Source: Siphonodentalium dalli (taxonomy: Eukaryota > Mollusca > Scaphopoda > Gadilida > Siphonodentaliidae). From it: a DNA stretch of 64,000 nt. Positions 1 through 13,908 of the stretch are shown piece by piece. The notes below the pieces were generated by a model that made no database searches, had not been told where the DNA came from, and was given only the letters and a program-made list of their open reading frames with translations. The stretch's first letter is position 1; every line of letters starts with the position of its first letter. The stretch lies in contig CP136061.1 in the NCBI GenBank assembly GCA_032622095.1, forward strand, positions 5,342,734 to 5,406,733, read 5' to 3'. The position numbers and the translations under genes were made by a program.

Positions 1-3000
1 GAGCATCGAAAATTGGACCGTATGCACACCTCGATATGCCCTACTGCCCACGGGCATCAAAACTTGTGTCCGCGCTTTCCCTGAGGAGTTACCGCCCATA
101 GTTGGCAAACCTCTATTTGATTGTACTCTGTTGTCCTCTTGTATCATTCCAGATAACTGCATGTGGTTTTCATAGTCGTGTTGACAGTTGTCAGTTTAGT
201 CAGAGAAGGAAAATTTGACAGGGTCGGACATATATTTTGACACTGGGGTGGGGGGCAACATTTTCGCAAAATAAAATTTTGATTGACATTCATCTATTTA
301 AGTTTATGTATTTCCCGAACGAAAACAAACCCATACCGGAAAGGATTTTTGAAATCCGAGAAGAAATGCAAGAGTTACGGGCCCTCAAAGTTTGCAATTT
401 GGGCCCATGTGCTTGTGTACACATCTCCTCCGAAGATATCGAACATAGGATGACATCTGATACGCCAACGTGTGCGGACGGAAGAGGGCACGCGGTGGGC
501 CAAATTTTGCCAGTGTCTGTTCATTATTGTGGGTCTGGGGAGGGGTGGTCCGTGGTACCAATTTTTAATTCTTCTCCGAATCAGATGAAACTTGGAATAT
601 AACATCTGCAACATGAGCCGATCTAGAAATTGAAAGAATTTCGAAAATCCATCAAAAACTGACGGAATTGCGGGCCCTCAAACTTTGCGATTTTGGACCC
701 ATGTGCTTGTGTACACATCTCCTCCGAAGATATCGAACATAGGATGTCATCTGATACGAAAATACGTACGGACTGAAGAGGGCACGCGGTGGGTGTAATT
801 TTGCCAGTGTCGGTTTAGTATTGTGGGTCAGGGGAGGGGTAGTCCGCGGTACCATTTTTTTATTCTTCTCCGAATCAGATGAAACTTGGAATGTAACATC
901 TACCATGTACGTTGATCACGATGCTGAAAACAGATCGTAAATCCGTGTGAAAATGGCGGAGATTTTGGCCATCCAATTTTGAATTTGGGCCCATATGCTT
1001 TCCAATAACCAAAGTGTTATTCGGGTCCGAATCAGATGAAACTTGTGTTATGCAATCTATGTCAGCGGCAGATCGCAAAACTGGAAACAATTTTTAAATC
1101 CGTTGGAAACTAACGGAGTTACGGGCCCTCAAACTTCGCATTTTGTGCCAGGGTTGATGTTTTCCCAATCCCGTCACCCAATTTCGAGGCAGGGGTGGGG
1201 TCACGTCCAAACACTTGAGATCAACCTACACATGTTAGGACAACATATACTCACCATACTTCATATTTTCCGTCCCTAAACTGTGATTCTTTCCACTCAT
1301 GATTTTCCCTATTATTATACTTCCATGGTGTAACCAAGGAAGTATATTGTTTTTCTACTGCGGCCGTTTTCTGTTTAATTGGAAATACTTAGAAACTAAT
1401 GGGAGGAGGACCGCGAAATCTCTAGCGAATATAGGCATCTAAGGTCTACTAAAAATAATGGTATCCGGATGTTGGTCCAATATCTTTTGACAGAGTTATG
1501 GCCCTTTTTCGATAATTTTTCATTGTTATTATTATTCTTATACTGGACACTTTTGCAACCCTTATTACTCGAAAAGTACCAGGAGTAGCATATTAAAACT
1601 TGGCACGTATCTTGGGGTCAAAGAGTTGTATGCCATCGTCGCATAAAGAATATTGTCCGCGTTTTCCCCGAGGAGTTATCTCCCTTTATCTGAAAAAATG
1701 TCATTTTATTATCTCGGAAATTATAAGGAGCAGAGCATCGAAAATTGGACCGTATGCACACCTCGATATGCCCTACTGCCCACGGGCATCAAAACTTGTG
1801 TCCGCGCTTTCCCTGAGGAGTTACCGCCCATAGTTGGCAAACCTCTATTTGATTGTACTCTGTTGTCCTCTTGTATCATTCCAGATAACTGCATGTGGTT
1901 TTCATAGTCGTGTTGACAGTTGTCAGTTTAGTCAGAGAAGGAAAATTTGACAGGGTCGGACATATATTTTGACACTGGGGTGGGGGGCAACATTTTCGCA
2001 AAATAAAATTTTGATTGACATTCATCTATTTAAGTTTATGTATTTCCCGAACGAAAACAAACCCATACCGGAAAGGATTTTTGAAATCCGAGAAGAAATG
2101 CAAGAGTTACGGGCCCTCAAAGTTTGCAATTTGGGCCCATGTGCTTGTGTACACATCTCCTCCGAAGATATCGAACATAGGATGACATCTGATACGCCAA
2201 CGTGTGCGGACGGAAGAGGGCACGCGGTGGGCCAAATTTTGCCAGTGTCTGTTCATTATTGTGGGTCTGGGGAGGGGTGGTCCGTGGTACCAATTTTTAA
2301 TTCTTCTCCGAATCAGATGAAACTTGGAATATAACATCTGCAACATGAGCCGATCTAGAAATTGAAAGAATTTCGAAAATCCATCTAAAACTGACGGAAT
2401 TGCGGGCCCTCAAACTTTGCGATTTTGGACCCATGTGCTTGTGTACACATCTCCTCCGAAGATATCGAACATAGGATGTCATCTGATACGAAAATACGTA
2501 CGGACTGAAGAGGGCACGCGGTGGGTGTAATTTTGCCAGTGTCGGTTTAGTATTGTGGGTCAGGGGAGGGGTAGTCCGCGGTACCATTTTTTTATTCTTC
2601 TCCGAATCAGATGAAACTTGGAATGTAACATCTACCATATACGTTGATCACGATGCTGAAAACAGATCGTAAATCCGTGTGAAAATGGCGGAGATTTTGG
2701 CCATCCAATTTTGAATTTGGGCCCATATGCTTTCCAATAACCAAAGTGTTATTCGGGTCCGAATCAGATGAAACTTGTGTTATGCAATCTATGTCAGCGG
2801 CAGATAGCAAAACTGGAAACAATTTTTAAATCCGTTGGAAACTAACGGAGTTACGGGCCCTCAAACTTCGCATTTTGTGCCAGGGTTGATGTTTTCCCAA
2901 TCCCGTCACCCAATTTCGAGGCAGGGGTGGGGTCACGTCCAAACACTTGAGATCAACCTACACATGTTAGGACAACATATACTCACCATACTTCATATTT

Positions 3001-6000
3001 TCCGTCCCTAAACTGTGATTCTTTCCACTCATGATTTTCCCTATTATTATACTTCCATGGTGTAACCAAGGAAGTATATTGTTTTTCTACTGCGGCCGTT
3101 TTCTGTTTAATTGGAAATACTTAGAAACTAATGGGAGGAGGACCGCGAAATCTCTAGCGAATATAGGCATCTAAGGTCTACTAAAAATAATGGTATCCGG
3201 ATGTTGGTCCAATATCTTTTGACAGAGTTATGGCCCTTTTTCGATAATTTTTCATTGTTATTATTATTCTTATACTGGACACTTTTGCAACCCTTATTAC
3301 TCGAAAAGTACCAGGAGTAGCATATTAAAACTTGGCACGTATCTTGGGGTCAAAGAGTTGTATGCCATCGTCGCATAAAGAATATTGTCCGCGTTTTCCC
3401 CGAGGAGTTATCTCCCTTTATCTGAAAAAATGTCATTTTATTATCTCGGAAATAATAAGGAGCAGAGCATCGAAAATTGGACCGTATGCACACCTCGATA
3501 TGCCCTACTGCCCACGGGCATCAAAACTTGTGTCCGCGCTTTCCCTGAGGAGTTACCGCCCATAGTTGGCAAACCTCTATTTGATTGTACTCTGTTGTCC
3601 TCTTGTATCATTCCAGATAACTGCATGTGGTTTTCATAGTCGTGTTGACAGTTGTCAGTTTAGTCAGAGAAGGAAAATTTGACAGGGTCGGACATATATT
3701 TTGACACTGGGGTGGGGGGCAACATTTTCGCAAAATAAAATTTTGATTGACATTCATCTATTTAAGTTTATGTATTTCCCGAACGAAAACAAACCCATAC
3801 CGGAAAGGATTTTTGAAATCCGAGAAGAAATGCAAGAGTTACGGGCCCTCAAAGTTTGCAATTTGGGCCCATGTGCTTGTGTACACATCTCCTCCGAAGA
3901 TATCGAACATAGGATGACATCTGATACGCCAACGTGTGCGGACGGAAGAGGGCACGCGGTGGGCCAAATTTTGCCAGTGTCTGTTCATTATTGTGGGTCT
4001 GGGGAGGGGTGGTCCGTGGTACCAATTTTTAATTCTTCTCCGAATCAGATGAAACTTGGAATATAACATCTGCAACATGAGCCGATCTAGAAATTGAAAG
4101 AATTTCGAAAATCCATCTAAAACTGACGGAATAGCGGGCCCTCAAACTTTGCGATTTTGGACCCATGTGCTTGTGTACACATCTCCTCCGAAGATATCGA
4201 ACATAGGATGTCATCTGATACGAAAATACGTACGGACTGAAGAGGGCACGCGGTGGGTGTAATTTTGCCAGTGTCGGTTTAGTATTGTGGGTCAGGGGAG
4301 GGGTAGTCCGCGGTACCATTTTTTTATTCTTCTCCGAATCAGATGAAACTTGGAATGTAACATCTACCATATACGTTGATCACGATGCTGAAACAGATCG
4401 TAAATCCGTGTGAAAATGGCGGAGATTTTGGCCATCCAATTTTGAATTTGGGCCCATATGCTTTCCAATAACCAAAGTGTTATTCGGGTCCGAATCAGAT
4501 GAAACTTGTGTTATGCAATCTATGTCAGCGGCAGATCGCAAAACTGGAAACAATTTTTAAATCCGTTGGAAACTAACGGAGTTACGGGCCCTCAAACTTC
4601 GCATTTTGTGCCAGGGTTGATGTTTTCCCAATCCCGTCACCCAATTTCGAGGCAGGGGTGGGGTCACGTCCAAACACTTGAGATCAACCTACACATGTTA
4701 GGACAACATATACTCACCATACTTCATATTTTCCGTCCCTAAACTGTGATTCTTTCCACTCATGATTTTCCCTATTATTATACTTCCATGGTGTAACCAA
4801 GGAAGTATATTGTTTTTCTACTGCGGCCGTTTTCTGTTTAATTGGAAATACTTAGAAACTAATGGGAGGAGGACCGCGAAATCTCTAGCGAATATAGGCA
4901 TCTAAGGTCTACTAAAAATAATGGTATCCGGATGTTGGTCCAATATCTTTTGACAGAGTTATGGCCCTTTTTCGATAATTTTTCATTGTTATTATTATTC
5001 TTATACTGGACACTTTTGCAACCCTTATTACTCGAAAAGTACCAGGAGTAGCATATTAAAACTTGGCACGTATCTTGGGGTCAAAGAGTTGTATGCCATC
5101 GTCGCATAAAGAATATTGTCCGCGTTTTCCCCGAGGAGTTATCTCCCTTTATCTGAAAAAATGTCATTTTATTATCTCGGAAATAATAAGGAGCAGAGCA
5201 TCGAAAATTGGACCGTATGCACACCTCGATATGCCCTACTGCCCACGGGCATCAAAACTTGTGTCCGCGCTTTCCCTGAGGAGTTACCGCCCATAGTTGG
5301 CAAACCTCTATTTGATTGTACTCTGTTGTCCTCTTGTATCATTCCAGATAACTGCATGTGGTTTTCATAGTCGTGTTGACAGTTGTCAGTTTAGTCAGAG
5401 AAGGAAAATTTGACAGGGTCGGACATATATTTTGACACTGGGGTGGGGGGCAACATTTTCGCAAAATAAAATTTTGATTGACATTCATCTATTTAAGTTT
5501 ATGTATTTCCCGAACGAAAACAAACCCATACCGGAAAGGATTTTTGAAATCCGAGAAGAAATGCAAGAGTTACGGGCCCTCAAAGTTTGCAATTTGGGCC
5601 CATGTGCTTGTGTACACATCTCCTCCGAAGATATCGAACATAGGATGACATCTGATACGCCAACGTGTGCGGACGGAAGAGGGCACGCGGTGGGCCAAAT
5701 TTTGCCAGTGTCTGTTCATTATTGTGGGTCTGGGGAGGGGTGGTCCGTGGTACCAATTTTTAATTCTTCTCCGAATCAGATGAAACTTGGAATATAACAT
5801 CTGCAACATGAGCCGATCTAGAAATTGAAAGAATTTCGAAAATCCATCTAAAACTGACGGAATTGCGGGCCCTCAAACTTTGCGATTTTGGACCCATGTG
5901 CTTGTGTACACATCTCCTCCGAAGATATCGAACATAGGATGTCATCTGATACGAAAATACGTACGGACTGAAGAGGGCACGCGGTGGGTGTAATTTTGCC

Positions 6001-9000
6001 AGTGTCGGTTTAGTATTGTGGGTCAGGGGAGGGGTAGTCCGCGGTACCATTTTTTTATTCTTCTCCGAATCAGATGAAACTTGGAATGTAACATCTACCA
6101 TATACGTTGATCACGATGCTGAAACAGATCGTAAATCCGTGTGAAAATGGCGGAGATTTTGGCCATCCAATTTTGAATTTGGGCCCATATGCTTTCCAAT
6201 AACCAAAGTGTTATTCGGGTCCGAATCAGATGAAACTTGTGTTATGCAATCTATGTCAGCGGCAGATCGCAAAACTGGAAACAATTTTTAAATCCGTTGG
6301 AAACTAACGGAGTTACGGGCCCTCAAACTTCGCATTTTGTGCCAGGGTTGATGTTTTCCCAATCCCGTCACCCAATTTCGAGGCAGGGGTGGGGTCACGT
6401 CCAAACACTTGAGATCAACCTACACATGTTAGGACAACATATACTCACCATACTTCATATTTTCCGTCCCTAAACTGTGATTCTTTCCACTCATGATTTT
6501 CCCTATTATTATACTTCCATGGTGTAACCAAGGAAGTATATTGTTTTTCTACTGCGGCCGTTTTCTGTTTAATTGGAAATACTTAGAAACTAATGGGAGG
6601 AGGACCGCGAAATCTCTAGCGAATATAGGCATCTAAGGTCTACTAAAAATAATGGTATCCGGATGTTGGTCCAATATCTTTTGACAGAGTTATGGCCCTT
6701 TTTCGATAATTTTTCATTGTTATTATTATTCTTATACTGGACACTTTTGCAACCCTTATTACTCGAAAAGTACCAGGAGTAGCATATTAAAACTTGGCAC
6801 GTATCTTGGGGTCAAAGAGTTGTATGCCATCGTCGCATAAAGAATATTGTCCGCGTTTTCCCCGAGGAGTTATCTCCCTTTATCTGAAAAAATGTCATTT
6901 TATTATCTCGGAAATAATAAGGAGCAGAGCATCGAAAATTGGACCGTATGCACACCTCGATATGCCCTACTGCCCACGGGCATCAAAACTTGTGTCCGCG
7001 CTTTCCCTGAGGAGTTACCGCCCATAGTTGGCAAACCTCTATTTGATTGTACTCTGTTGTCCTCTTGTATCATTCCAGATAACTGCATGTGGTTTTCATA
7101 GTCGTGTTGACAGTTGTCAGTTTAGTCAGAGAAGGAAAATTTGACAGGGTCGGACATATATTTTGACACTGGGGTGGGGGGCAACATTTTCGCAAAATAA
7201 AATTTTGATTGACATTCATCTATTTAAGTTTATGTATTTCCCGAACGAAAACAAACCCATACCGGAAAGGATTTTTGAAATCCGAGAAGAAATGCAAGAG
7301 TTACGGGCCCTCAAAGTTTGCAATTTGGGCCCATGTGCTTGTGTACACATCTCCTCCGAAGATATCGAACATAGGATGACATCTGATACGCCAACGTGTG
7401 CGGACGGAAGAGGGCACGCGGTGGGCCAAATTTTGCCAGTGTCTGTTCATTATTGTGGGTCTGGGGAGGGGTGGTCCGTGGTACCAATTTTTAATTCTTC
7501 TCCGAATCAGATGAAACTTGGAATATAACATCTGCAACATGAGCCGATCTAGAAATTGAAAGAATTTCGAAAATCCATCTAAAACTGACGGAATTGCGGG
7601 CCCTCAAACTTTGCGATTTTGGACCCATGTGCTTGTGTACACATCTCCTCCGAAGATATCGAACATAGGATGTCATCTGATACGAAAATACGTACGGACT
7701 GAAGAGGGCACGCGGTGGGTGTAATTTTGCCAGTGTCGGTTTAGTATTGTGGGTCAGGGGAGGGGTAGTCCGCGGTACCATTTTTTTATTCTTCTCCGAA
7801 TCAGATGAAACTTGGAATGTAACATCTACCATATACGTTGATCACGATGCTGAAACAGATCGTAAATCCGTGTGAAAATGGCGGAGATTTTGGCCATCCA
7901 ATTTTGAATTTGGGCCCATATGCTTTCCAATAACCAAAGTGTTATTCGGGTCCGAATCAGATGAAACTTGTGTTATGCAATCTATGTCAGCGGCAGATCG
8001 CAAAACTGGAAACAATTTTTAAATCCGTTGGAAACTAACGGAGTTACGGGCCCTCAAACTTCGCATTTTGTGCCAGGGTTGATGTTTTCCCAATCCCGTC
8101 ACCCAATTTCGAGGCAGGGGTGGGGTCACGTCCAAACACTTGAGATCAACCTACACATGTTAGGACAACATATACTCACCATACTTCATATTTTCCGTCC
8201 CTAAACTGTGATTCTTTCCACTCATGATTTTCCCTATTATTATACTTCCATGGTGTAACCAAGGAAGTATATTGTTTTTCTACTGCGGCCGTTTTCTGTT
8301 TAATTGGAAATACTTAGAAACTAATGGGAGGAGGACCGCGAAATCTCTAGCGAATATAGGCATCTAAGGTCTACTAAAAATAATGGTATCCGGATGTTGG
8401 TCCAATATCTTTTGACAGAGTTATGGCCCTTTTTCGATAATTTTTCATTGTTATTATTATTCTTATACTGGACACTTTTGCAACCCTTATTACTCGAAAA
8501 GTACCAGGAGTAGCATATTAAAACTTGGCACGTATCTTGGGGTCAAAGAGTTGTATGCCATCGTCGCATAAAGAATATTGTCCGCGTTTTCCCCGAGGAG
8601 TTATCTCCCTTTATCTGAAAAAATGTCATTTTATTATCTCGGAAATAATAAGGAGCAGAGCATCGAAAATTGGACCGTATGCACACCTCGATATGCCCTA
8701 CTGCCCACGGGCATCAAAACTTGTGTCCGCGCTTTCCCTGAGGAGTTACCGCCCATAGTTGGCAAACCTCTATTTGATTGTACTCTGTTGTCCTCTTGTA
8801 TCATTCCAGATAACTGCATGTGGTTTTCATAGTCGTGTTGACAGTTGTCAGTTTAGTCAGAGAAGGAAAATTTGACAGGGTCGGACATATATTTTGACAC
8901 TGGGGTGGGGGGCAACATTTTCGCAAAATAAAATTTTGATTGACATTCATCTATTTAAGTTTATGTATTTCCCGAACGAAAACAAACCCATACCGGAAAG

Positions 9001-11702
9001 GATTTTTGAAATCCGAGAAGAAATGCAAGAGTTACGGGCCCTCAAAGTTTGCAATTTGGGCCCATGTGCTTGTGTACACATCTCCTCCGAAGATATCGAA
9101 CATAGGATGACATCTGATACGCCAACGTGTGCGGACGGAAGAGGGCACGCGGTGGGCCAAATTTTGCCAGTGTCTGTTCATTATTGTGGGTCTGGGGAGG
9201 GGTGGTCCGTGGTACCAATTTTTAATTCTTCTCCGAATCAGATGAAACTTGGAATATAACATCTGCAACATGAGCCGATCTAGAAATTGAAAGAATTTCG
9301 AAAATCCATCTAAAACTGACGGAATTGCGGGCCCTCAAACTTTGCGATTTTGGACCCATGTGCTTGTGTACACATCTCCTCCGAAGATATCGAACATAGG
9401 ATGTCATCTGATACGAAAATACGTACGGACTGAAGAGGGCACGCGGTGGGTGTAATTTTGCCAGTGTCGGTTTAGTATTGTGGGTCAGGGGAGGGGTAGT
9501 CCGCGGTACCATTTTTTTATTCTTCTCCGAATCAGATGAAACTTGGAATGTAACATCTACCATATACGTTGATCACGATGCTGAAACAGATCGTAAATCC
9601 GTGTGAAAATGGCGGAGATTTTGGCCATCCAATTTTGAATTTGGGCCCATATGCTTTCCAATAACCAAAGTGTTATTCGGGTCCGAATCAGATGAAACTT
9701 GTGTTATGCAATCTATGTCAGCGGCAGATCGCAAAACTGGAAACAATTTTTAAATCCGTTGGAAACTAACCGAGTTACGGGCCCTCAAACTTCGCATTTT
9801 GTGCCAGGGTTGATGTTTTCCCAATCCCGTCACCCAATTTCGAGGCAGGGGTGGGGTCACGTCCAAACACTTGAGATCAACCTACACATGTTAGGACAAC
9901 ATATACTCACCATACTTCATATTTTCCGTCCCTAAACTGTGATTCTTTCCACTCATGATTTTCCCTATTATTATACTTCCATGGTGTAACCAAGGAAGTA
10001 TATTGTTTTTCTACTGCGGCCGTTTTCTGTTTAATTGGAAATACTTAGAAACTAATGGGAGGAGGACCGCGAAATCTCTAGCGAATATAGGCATCTAAGG
10101 TCTACTAAAAATAATGGTATCCGGATGTTGGTCCAATATCTTTTGACAGAGTTATGGCCCTTTTTCGATAATTTTTCATTGTTATTATTATTCTTATACT
10201 GGACACTTTTGCAACCCTTATTACTCGAAAAGTACCAGGAGTAGCATATTAAAACTTGGCACGTATCTTGGGGTCAAAGAGTTGTATGCCATCGTCGCAT
10301 AAAGAATATTGTCCGCGTTTTCCCCGAGGAGTTATCTCCCTTTATCTGAAAAAATGTCATTTTATTATCTCGGAAATAATAAGGAGCAGAGCATCGAAAA
10401 TTGGACCGTATGCACACCTCGATATGCCCTACTGCCCACGGGCATCAAAACTTGTGTCCGCGCTTTCCCTGAGGAGTTACCGCCCATAGTTGGCAAACCT
10501 CTATTTGATTGTACTCTGTTGTCCTCTTGTATCATTCCAGATAACTGCATGTGGTTTTCATAGTCGTGTTGACAGTTGTCAGTTTAGTCAGAGAAGGAAA
10601 ATTTGACAGGGTCGGACATATATTTTGACACTGGGGTGGGGGGCAACATTTTCGCAAAATAAAATTTTGATTGACATTCATCTATTTAAGTTTATGTATT
10701 TCCCGAACGAAAACAAACCCATACCGGAAAGGATTTTTGAAATCCGAGAAGAAATGCAAGAGTTACGGGCCCTCAAAGTTTGCAATTTGGGCCCATGTGC
10801 TTGTGTACACATCTCCTCCGAAGATATCGAACATAGGATGACATCTGATACGCCAACGTGTGCGGACGGAAGAGGGCACGCGGTGGGCCAAATTTTGCCA
10901 GTGTCTGTTCATTATTGTGGGTCTGGGGAGGGGTGGTCCGTGGTACCAATTTTTAATTCTTCTCCGAATCAGATGAAACTTGGAATATAACATCTGCAAC
11001 ATGAGCCGATCTAGAAATTGAAAGAATTTCGAAAATCCATCTAAAACTGACGGAATTGCGGGCCCTCAAACTTTGCGATTTTGGACCCATGTGCTTGTGT
11101 ACACATCTCCTCCGAAGATATCGAACATAGGATGTCATCTGATACGAAAATACGTACGGACTGAAGAGGGCACGCGGTGGGTGTAATTTTGCCAGTGTCG
11201 GTTTAGTATTGTGGGTCAGGGGAGGGGTAGTCCGCGGTACCATTTTTTTATTCTTCTCCGAATCAGATGAAACTTGGAATGTAACATCTACCATATACGT
11301 TGATCACGATGCTGAAACAGATCGTAAATCCGTGTGAAAATGGCGGAGATTTTGGCCATCCAATTTTGAATTTGGGCCCATATGCTTTCCAATAACCAAA
11401 GTGTTATTCGGGTCCGAATCAGATGAAACTTGTGTTATGCAATCTATGTCAGCGGCAGATCGCAAAACTGGAAACAATTTTTAAATCCGTTGGAAACTAA
11501 CGGAGTTACGGGCCCTCAAACTTCGCATTTTGTGCCAGGGTTGATGTTTTCCCAATCCCGTCACCCAATTTCGAGGCAGGGGTGGGGTCACGTCCAAACA
11601 CTTGAGATCAACCTACACATGTTAGGACAACATATACTCACCATACTTCATATTTTCCGTCCCTAAACTGTGATTCTTTCCACTCATGATTTTCCCTATT
11701 AT
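1..11702 (+). repeat. Satellite array A, left block
   Basis: Head-to-tail array of a 1,731-bp monomer: one partial copy (1-1315) and six full copies starting at 1316, 3048, 4779, 6510, 8241 and 9972. The copy at 1316 is 1,732 bp because of one extra A near 2656. Each monomer opens with an imperfect 31-nt palindrome (TATACTTCCATGG, loop TGTAA, then CCAAGGAAGTATA) and closes with CTATTAT. Inside are two clear copies and one decayed copy of a roughly 294-bp subrepeat, for example the GGGCCCTCAAA motif at 379 and 672. The copies differ at only a few positions, so the array was homogenised recently. The partial copy and the copy at 1316 carry small variants not seen further right. I regard this as non-coding satellite formed from the 5' part of a Helentron-like element whose own start lies left of the window. 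Confidence 0.95.
531..548 (+). other. G-rich box in the satellite subrepeat (representative)
   Basis: The stretch GGGTCTGGGGAGGGGTGG could form a G-quadruplex. A variant occurs once per roughly 294-bp subrepeat (824-840 in the same monomer). Further G-runs lie at 245-255 and 1192-1200, so each monomer A holds four G-rich sites, all on the + strand. The GGGGAGGGG core also survives in monomer D, for example at 56839-56847. Folding is inferred from composition only. Confidence 0.5.
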
Positions 11703-11903
11703 TATACTTCCATGGTGTAACCAAGGAAGTATATTGTTTTTCTACTGCGGCCGTTTTCTGTTTAATTGGAAATACTTAGAAACTAATGGGAGGAGGACCG
11801 CGAAATCTCTAGCGAATATAGGCATCTAAGGTCTACTAAAAATAATGGTATCCGGATGTTGGTCCAATATCTTTTGACAGAGTTATGGCCCTTTTTCGAT
11901 AAT
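11703..11903 (+). repeat. Satellite A monomer, 5' half, split by H1
   Basis: This is the first 201 bp of a monomer A. It stops inside the T-rich stretch that follows CGATAAT and precedes the TTATTATTATT tract. Its missing 1,531 bp lie at 19872-21402. The halves total 1,732 bp, which is the 1,731-bp monomer plus one T, so H1 inserted here between T residues without loss of host sequence. Confidence 0.93.
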
Positions 11904-11934
11904 TATACTTCCATGGTGTAACCAAGGAAGTATA
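11904..11934 (+). repeat. H1 5'-terminal palindrome
   Basis: The arms TATACTTCCATGG and CCAAGGAAGTATA pair with one mismatch around a 5-nt loop. The same palindrome starts every A, B and C monomer. Its left arm is the reverse complement of the sequence at 19832-19844 near the 3' end. It probably marks the element terminus recognised during rolling-circle transposition, which is an inference. Confidence 0.85.
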
Positions 11935-12110
11935 TTGTTTTTCTACTGAGGTCGTTTTCCGTTTATTTCGAAATACTCAGAAACTGATTGCAGTAGGAAC
12001 GCGAAATCTCTAGCGAATGTAGGCATCGAAGGTTTACTAGATATAATGGTATCCGGATTTCCGCCCAATGTTTCTTGGTGGAGTTATGGCCCTTTTGCGA
12101 TTATTTTTCA

Positions 12111-12113
<3 letters not shown>

Positions 12114-12144
<31 letters not shown>
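12114..12144 (+). repeat. TTA microsatellites inside B and B' monomers
   Basis: A TTA/ATT run lies at monomer offset about 210-240. Equivalent runs occur at 13873-13917, 15634-15668, 15871-15903 and 17617-17649 with differing lengths. In monomer A the tract is only three or four triplets. All nested insertions in this window start within or beside this tract. Confidence 0.9.
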
Positions 12145-12146
<2 letters not shown>

Positions 12147-13869
12147 TTATTATTATACTTGACACTTTTGTAATCACTATTACTCGAAAAGTACAAGAAG
12201 TAGGACACTAAAACTTGGTAGGTAGGTTGGGGTACATGAGTTCTATGCCTATGGCCCATAACGATTTTGTCCGCGCTTTCACCGAGGAGTTATCTCCCTT
12301 TATTTGAAAAAATGTCATTTTATTATCTCGGAAATTATAAGAAGCAGAGCATCGAAAATTAGACCGTATGCACATCTCGATATGCACTACTGCCCACGGG
12401 CATAAAAACTTGTGTCCGCGCTTTCCCTGAAGAGTTACCGCCCATAGTTGGCAAACCTCTATTTTATTGTACTCTGTTGTCCTCCCGTATCATTCCAGAT
12501 AACTGTATTTGTTTTTTGTAGTCGTGTTGACCGTTGTCAGCTTAGTCCGAAGAAGAAAATTTGACAGGGTTGGCCATATAATTTTACACTGGGGTGGGGG
12601 CAAAATTTTCGCAATTTTTTTTTTTTATTGACATTCATCTATTTAAGTATGTAGATTCCATGAACGAAAACAAACCCATACCGGAAAGGATTTTTGTAAT
12701 CCGAGAAGAAATGCAAGAGTTACGGGCCCTCAAAGTTTGCAATTTGGTCCCATGTGCTTGTGCTCACATCTCCTCCGAAGATATCGAACTTAGGATGTCA
12801 TCTGATATCCCAGTGCGTGCGGTCCGAAGAGAGCACGCGATGTGCCAAATTTTGCCAGTGTCGGTTAAGTGTTGTGGATCAGGGGAGGGGCGGTCCGGGG
12901 TACCAATTTTTTATTCTTCTCCGAATCAGATGAAACTTGGAGTGTAACATCTACACCGCCAACCGATCTAGAAACTGAAACAATTTAGAAAATCCATTGA
13001 AAAATGACGGAGTTGCGGTCCTTCAAACAATGCAAATTTGGGCCCATGTGCCTGTGACCTCTTTTCCTCCGAAGATCTCAAACTTAGGATGTCATCTGAT
13101 ATCGCAGTGCGCGCGGTCTGAAGAGAGCACGCGATGTGCCAAATTTTGCAAGTGTCGGTTCAGTGTTGTGGGTCAGGGGAGGGGTGGTCCGAGGTACCAA
13201 AATTTAGTTCGTCTCCGAATCATATGAAACTTGGTATATAACATCTACCTTATACGTTGATCATAAAACTGAAAACAGATCGTAAATCCGTTAAAAAATG
13301 GCGGAGATTTGGGCCCTCAAACTTTGAATGTGGGCCCGTATTCTTTCAAATAAACAAAATGTTATTCGTCTCTGAATGAGACAAAATTTATAAAAAAATA
13401 ATCAATGTAACTAGCTGATCACAATACTCAAAACAATTTTAAAATCCATTGGAAAATAACGGAGTTACGGGCTCTCAAAATTCGCATTTTGGGCCGGGTT
13501 TGACTATTTCCCAATCCCGTCACCCAATTTCGAGGCAGGGGTGGGGTCACTTCCAAAGACTTGAGATCAACCCACACATGTTAAGGGAAAGATATAATCA
13601 TCCTACTTCATATTTTCCGTCCCTTAACTGCGATTTATTGAGCTCATGATTTGGCCTATTATTATACTTCCATGGTGTAACCAAGGAAGTATATTGTTTT
13701 TCTACTGAGGTCGTTTTACGTTTATTTCGAAATAATCAGAAACTGATTGCAGTAGGAACGCGAAATCTCTAGCGAATGTAGGCATCGAAGGTTTACTACA
13801 TATAATGGTATCCGGATTTCCGCCCAATGTTTCTTGGCGGAGTTATGGCCCTTTTGCGATTATTTTTCA

Positions 13870-13908
<39 letters not shown>

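Noticed and set aside
237-602. 121-codon open frame repeated in every A and C monomer and, as 117-128 codons, in B
   Set aside because: The frame starts at TTG, not ATG. Several overlapping frames on both strands are equally open. Differences between A and C mostly change the amino acid. No domain or signal is seen. Young satellite copies keep chance frames open.
1-11702. Ribosomal RNA, 5S or histone gene cluster
   Set aside because: The tandem unit is kilobase-sized, but no rRNA, 5S or histone sequence is present in it.
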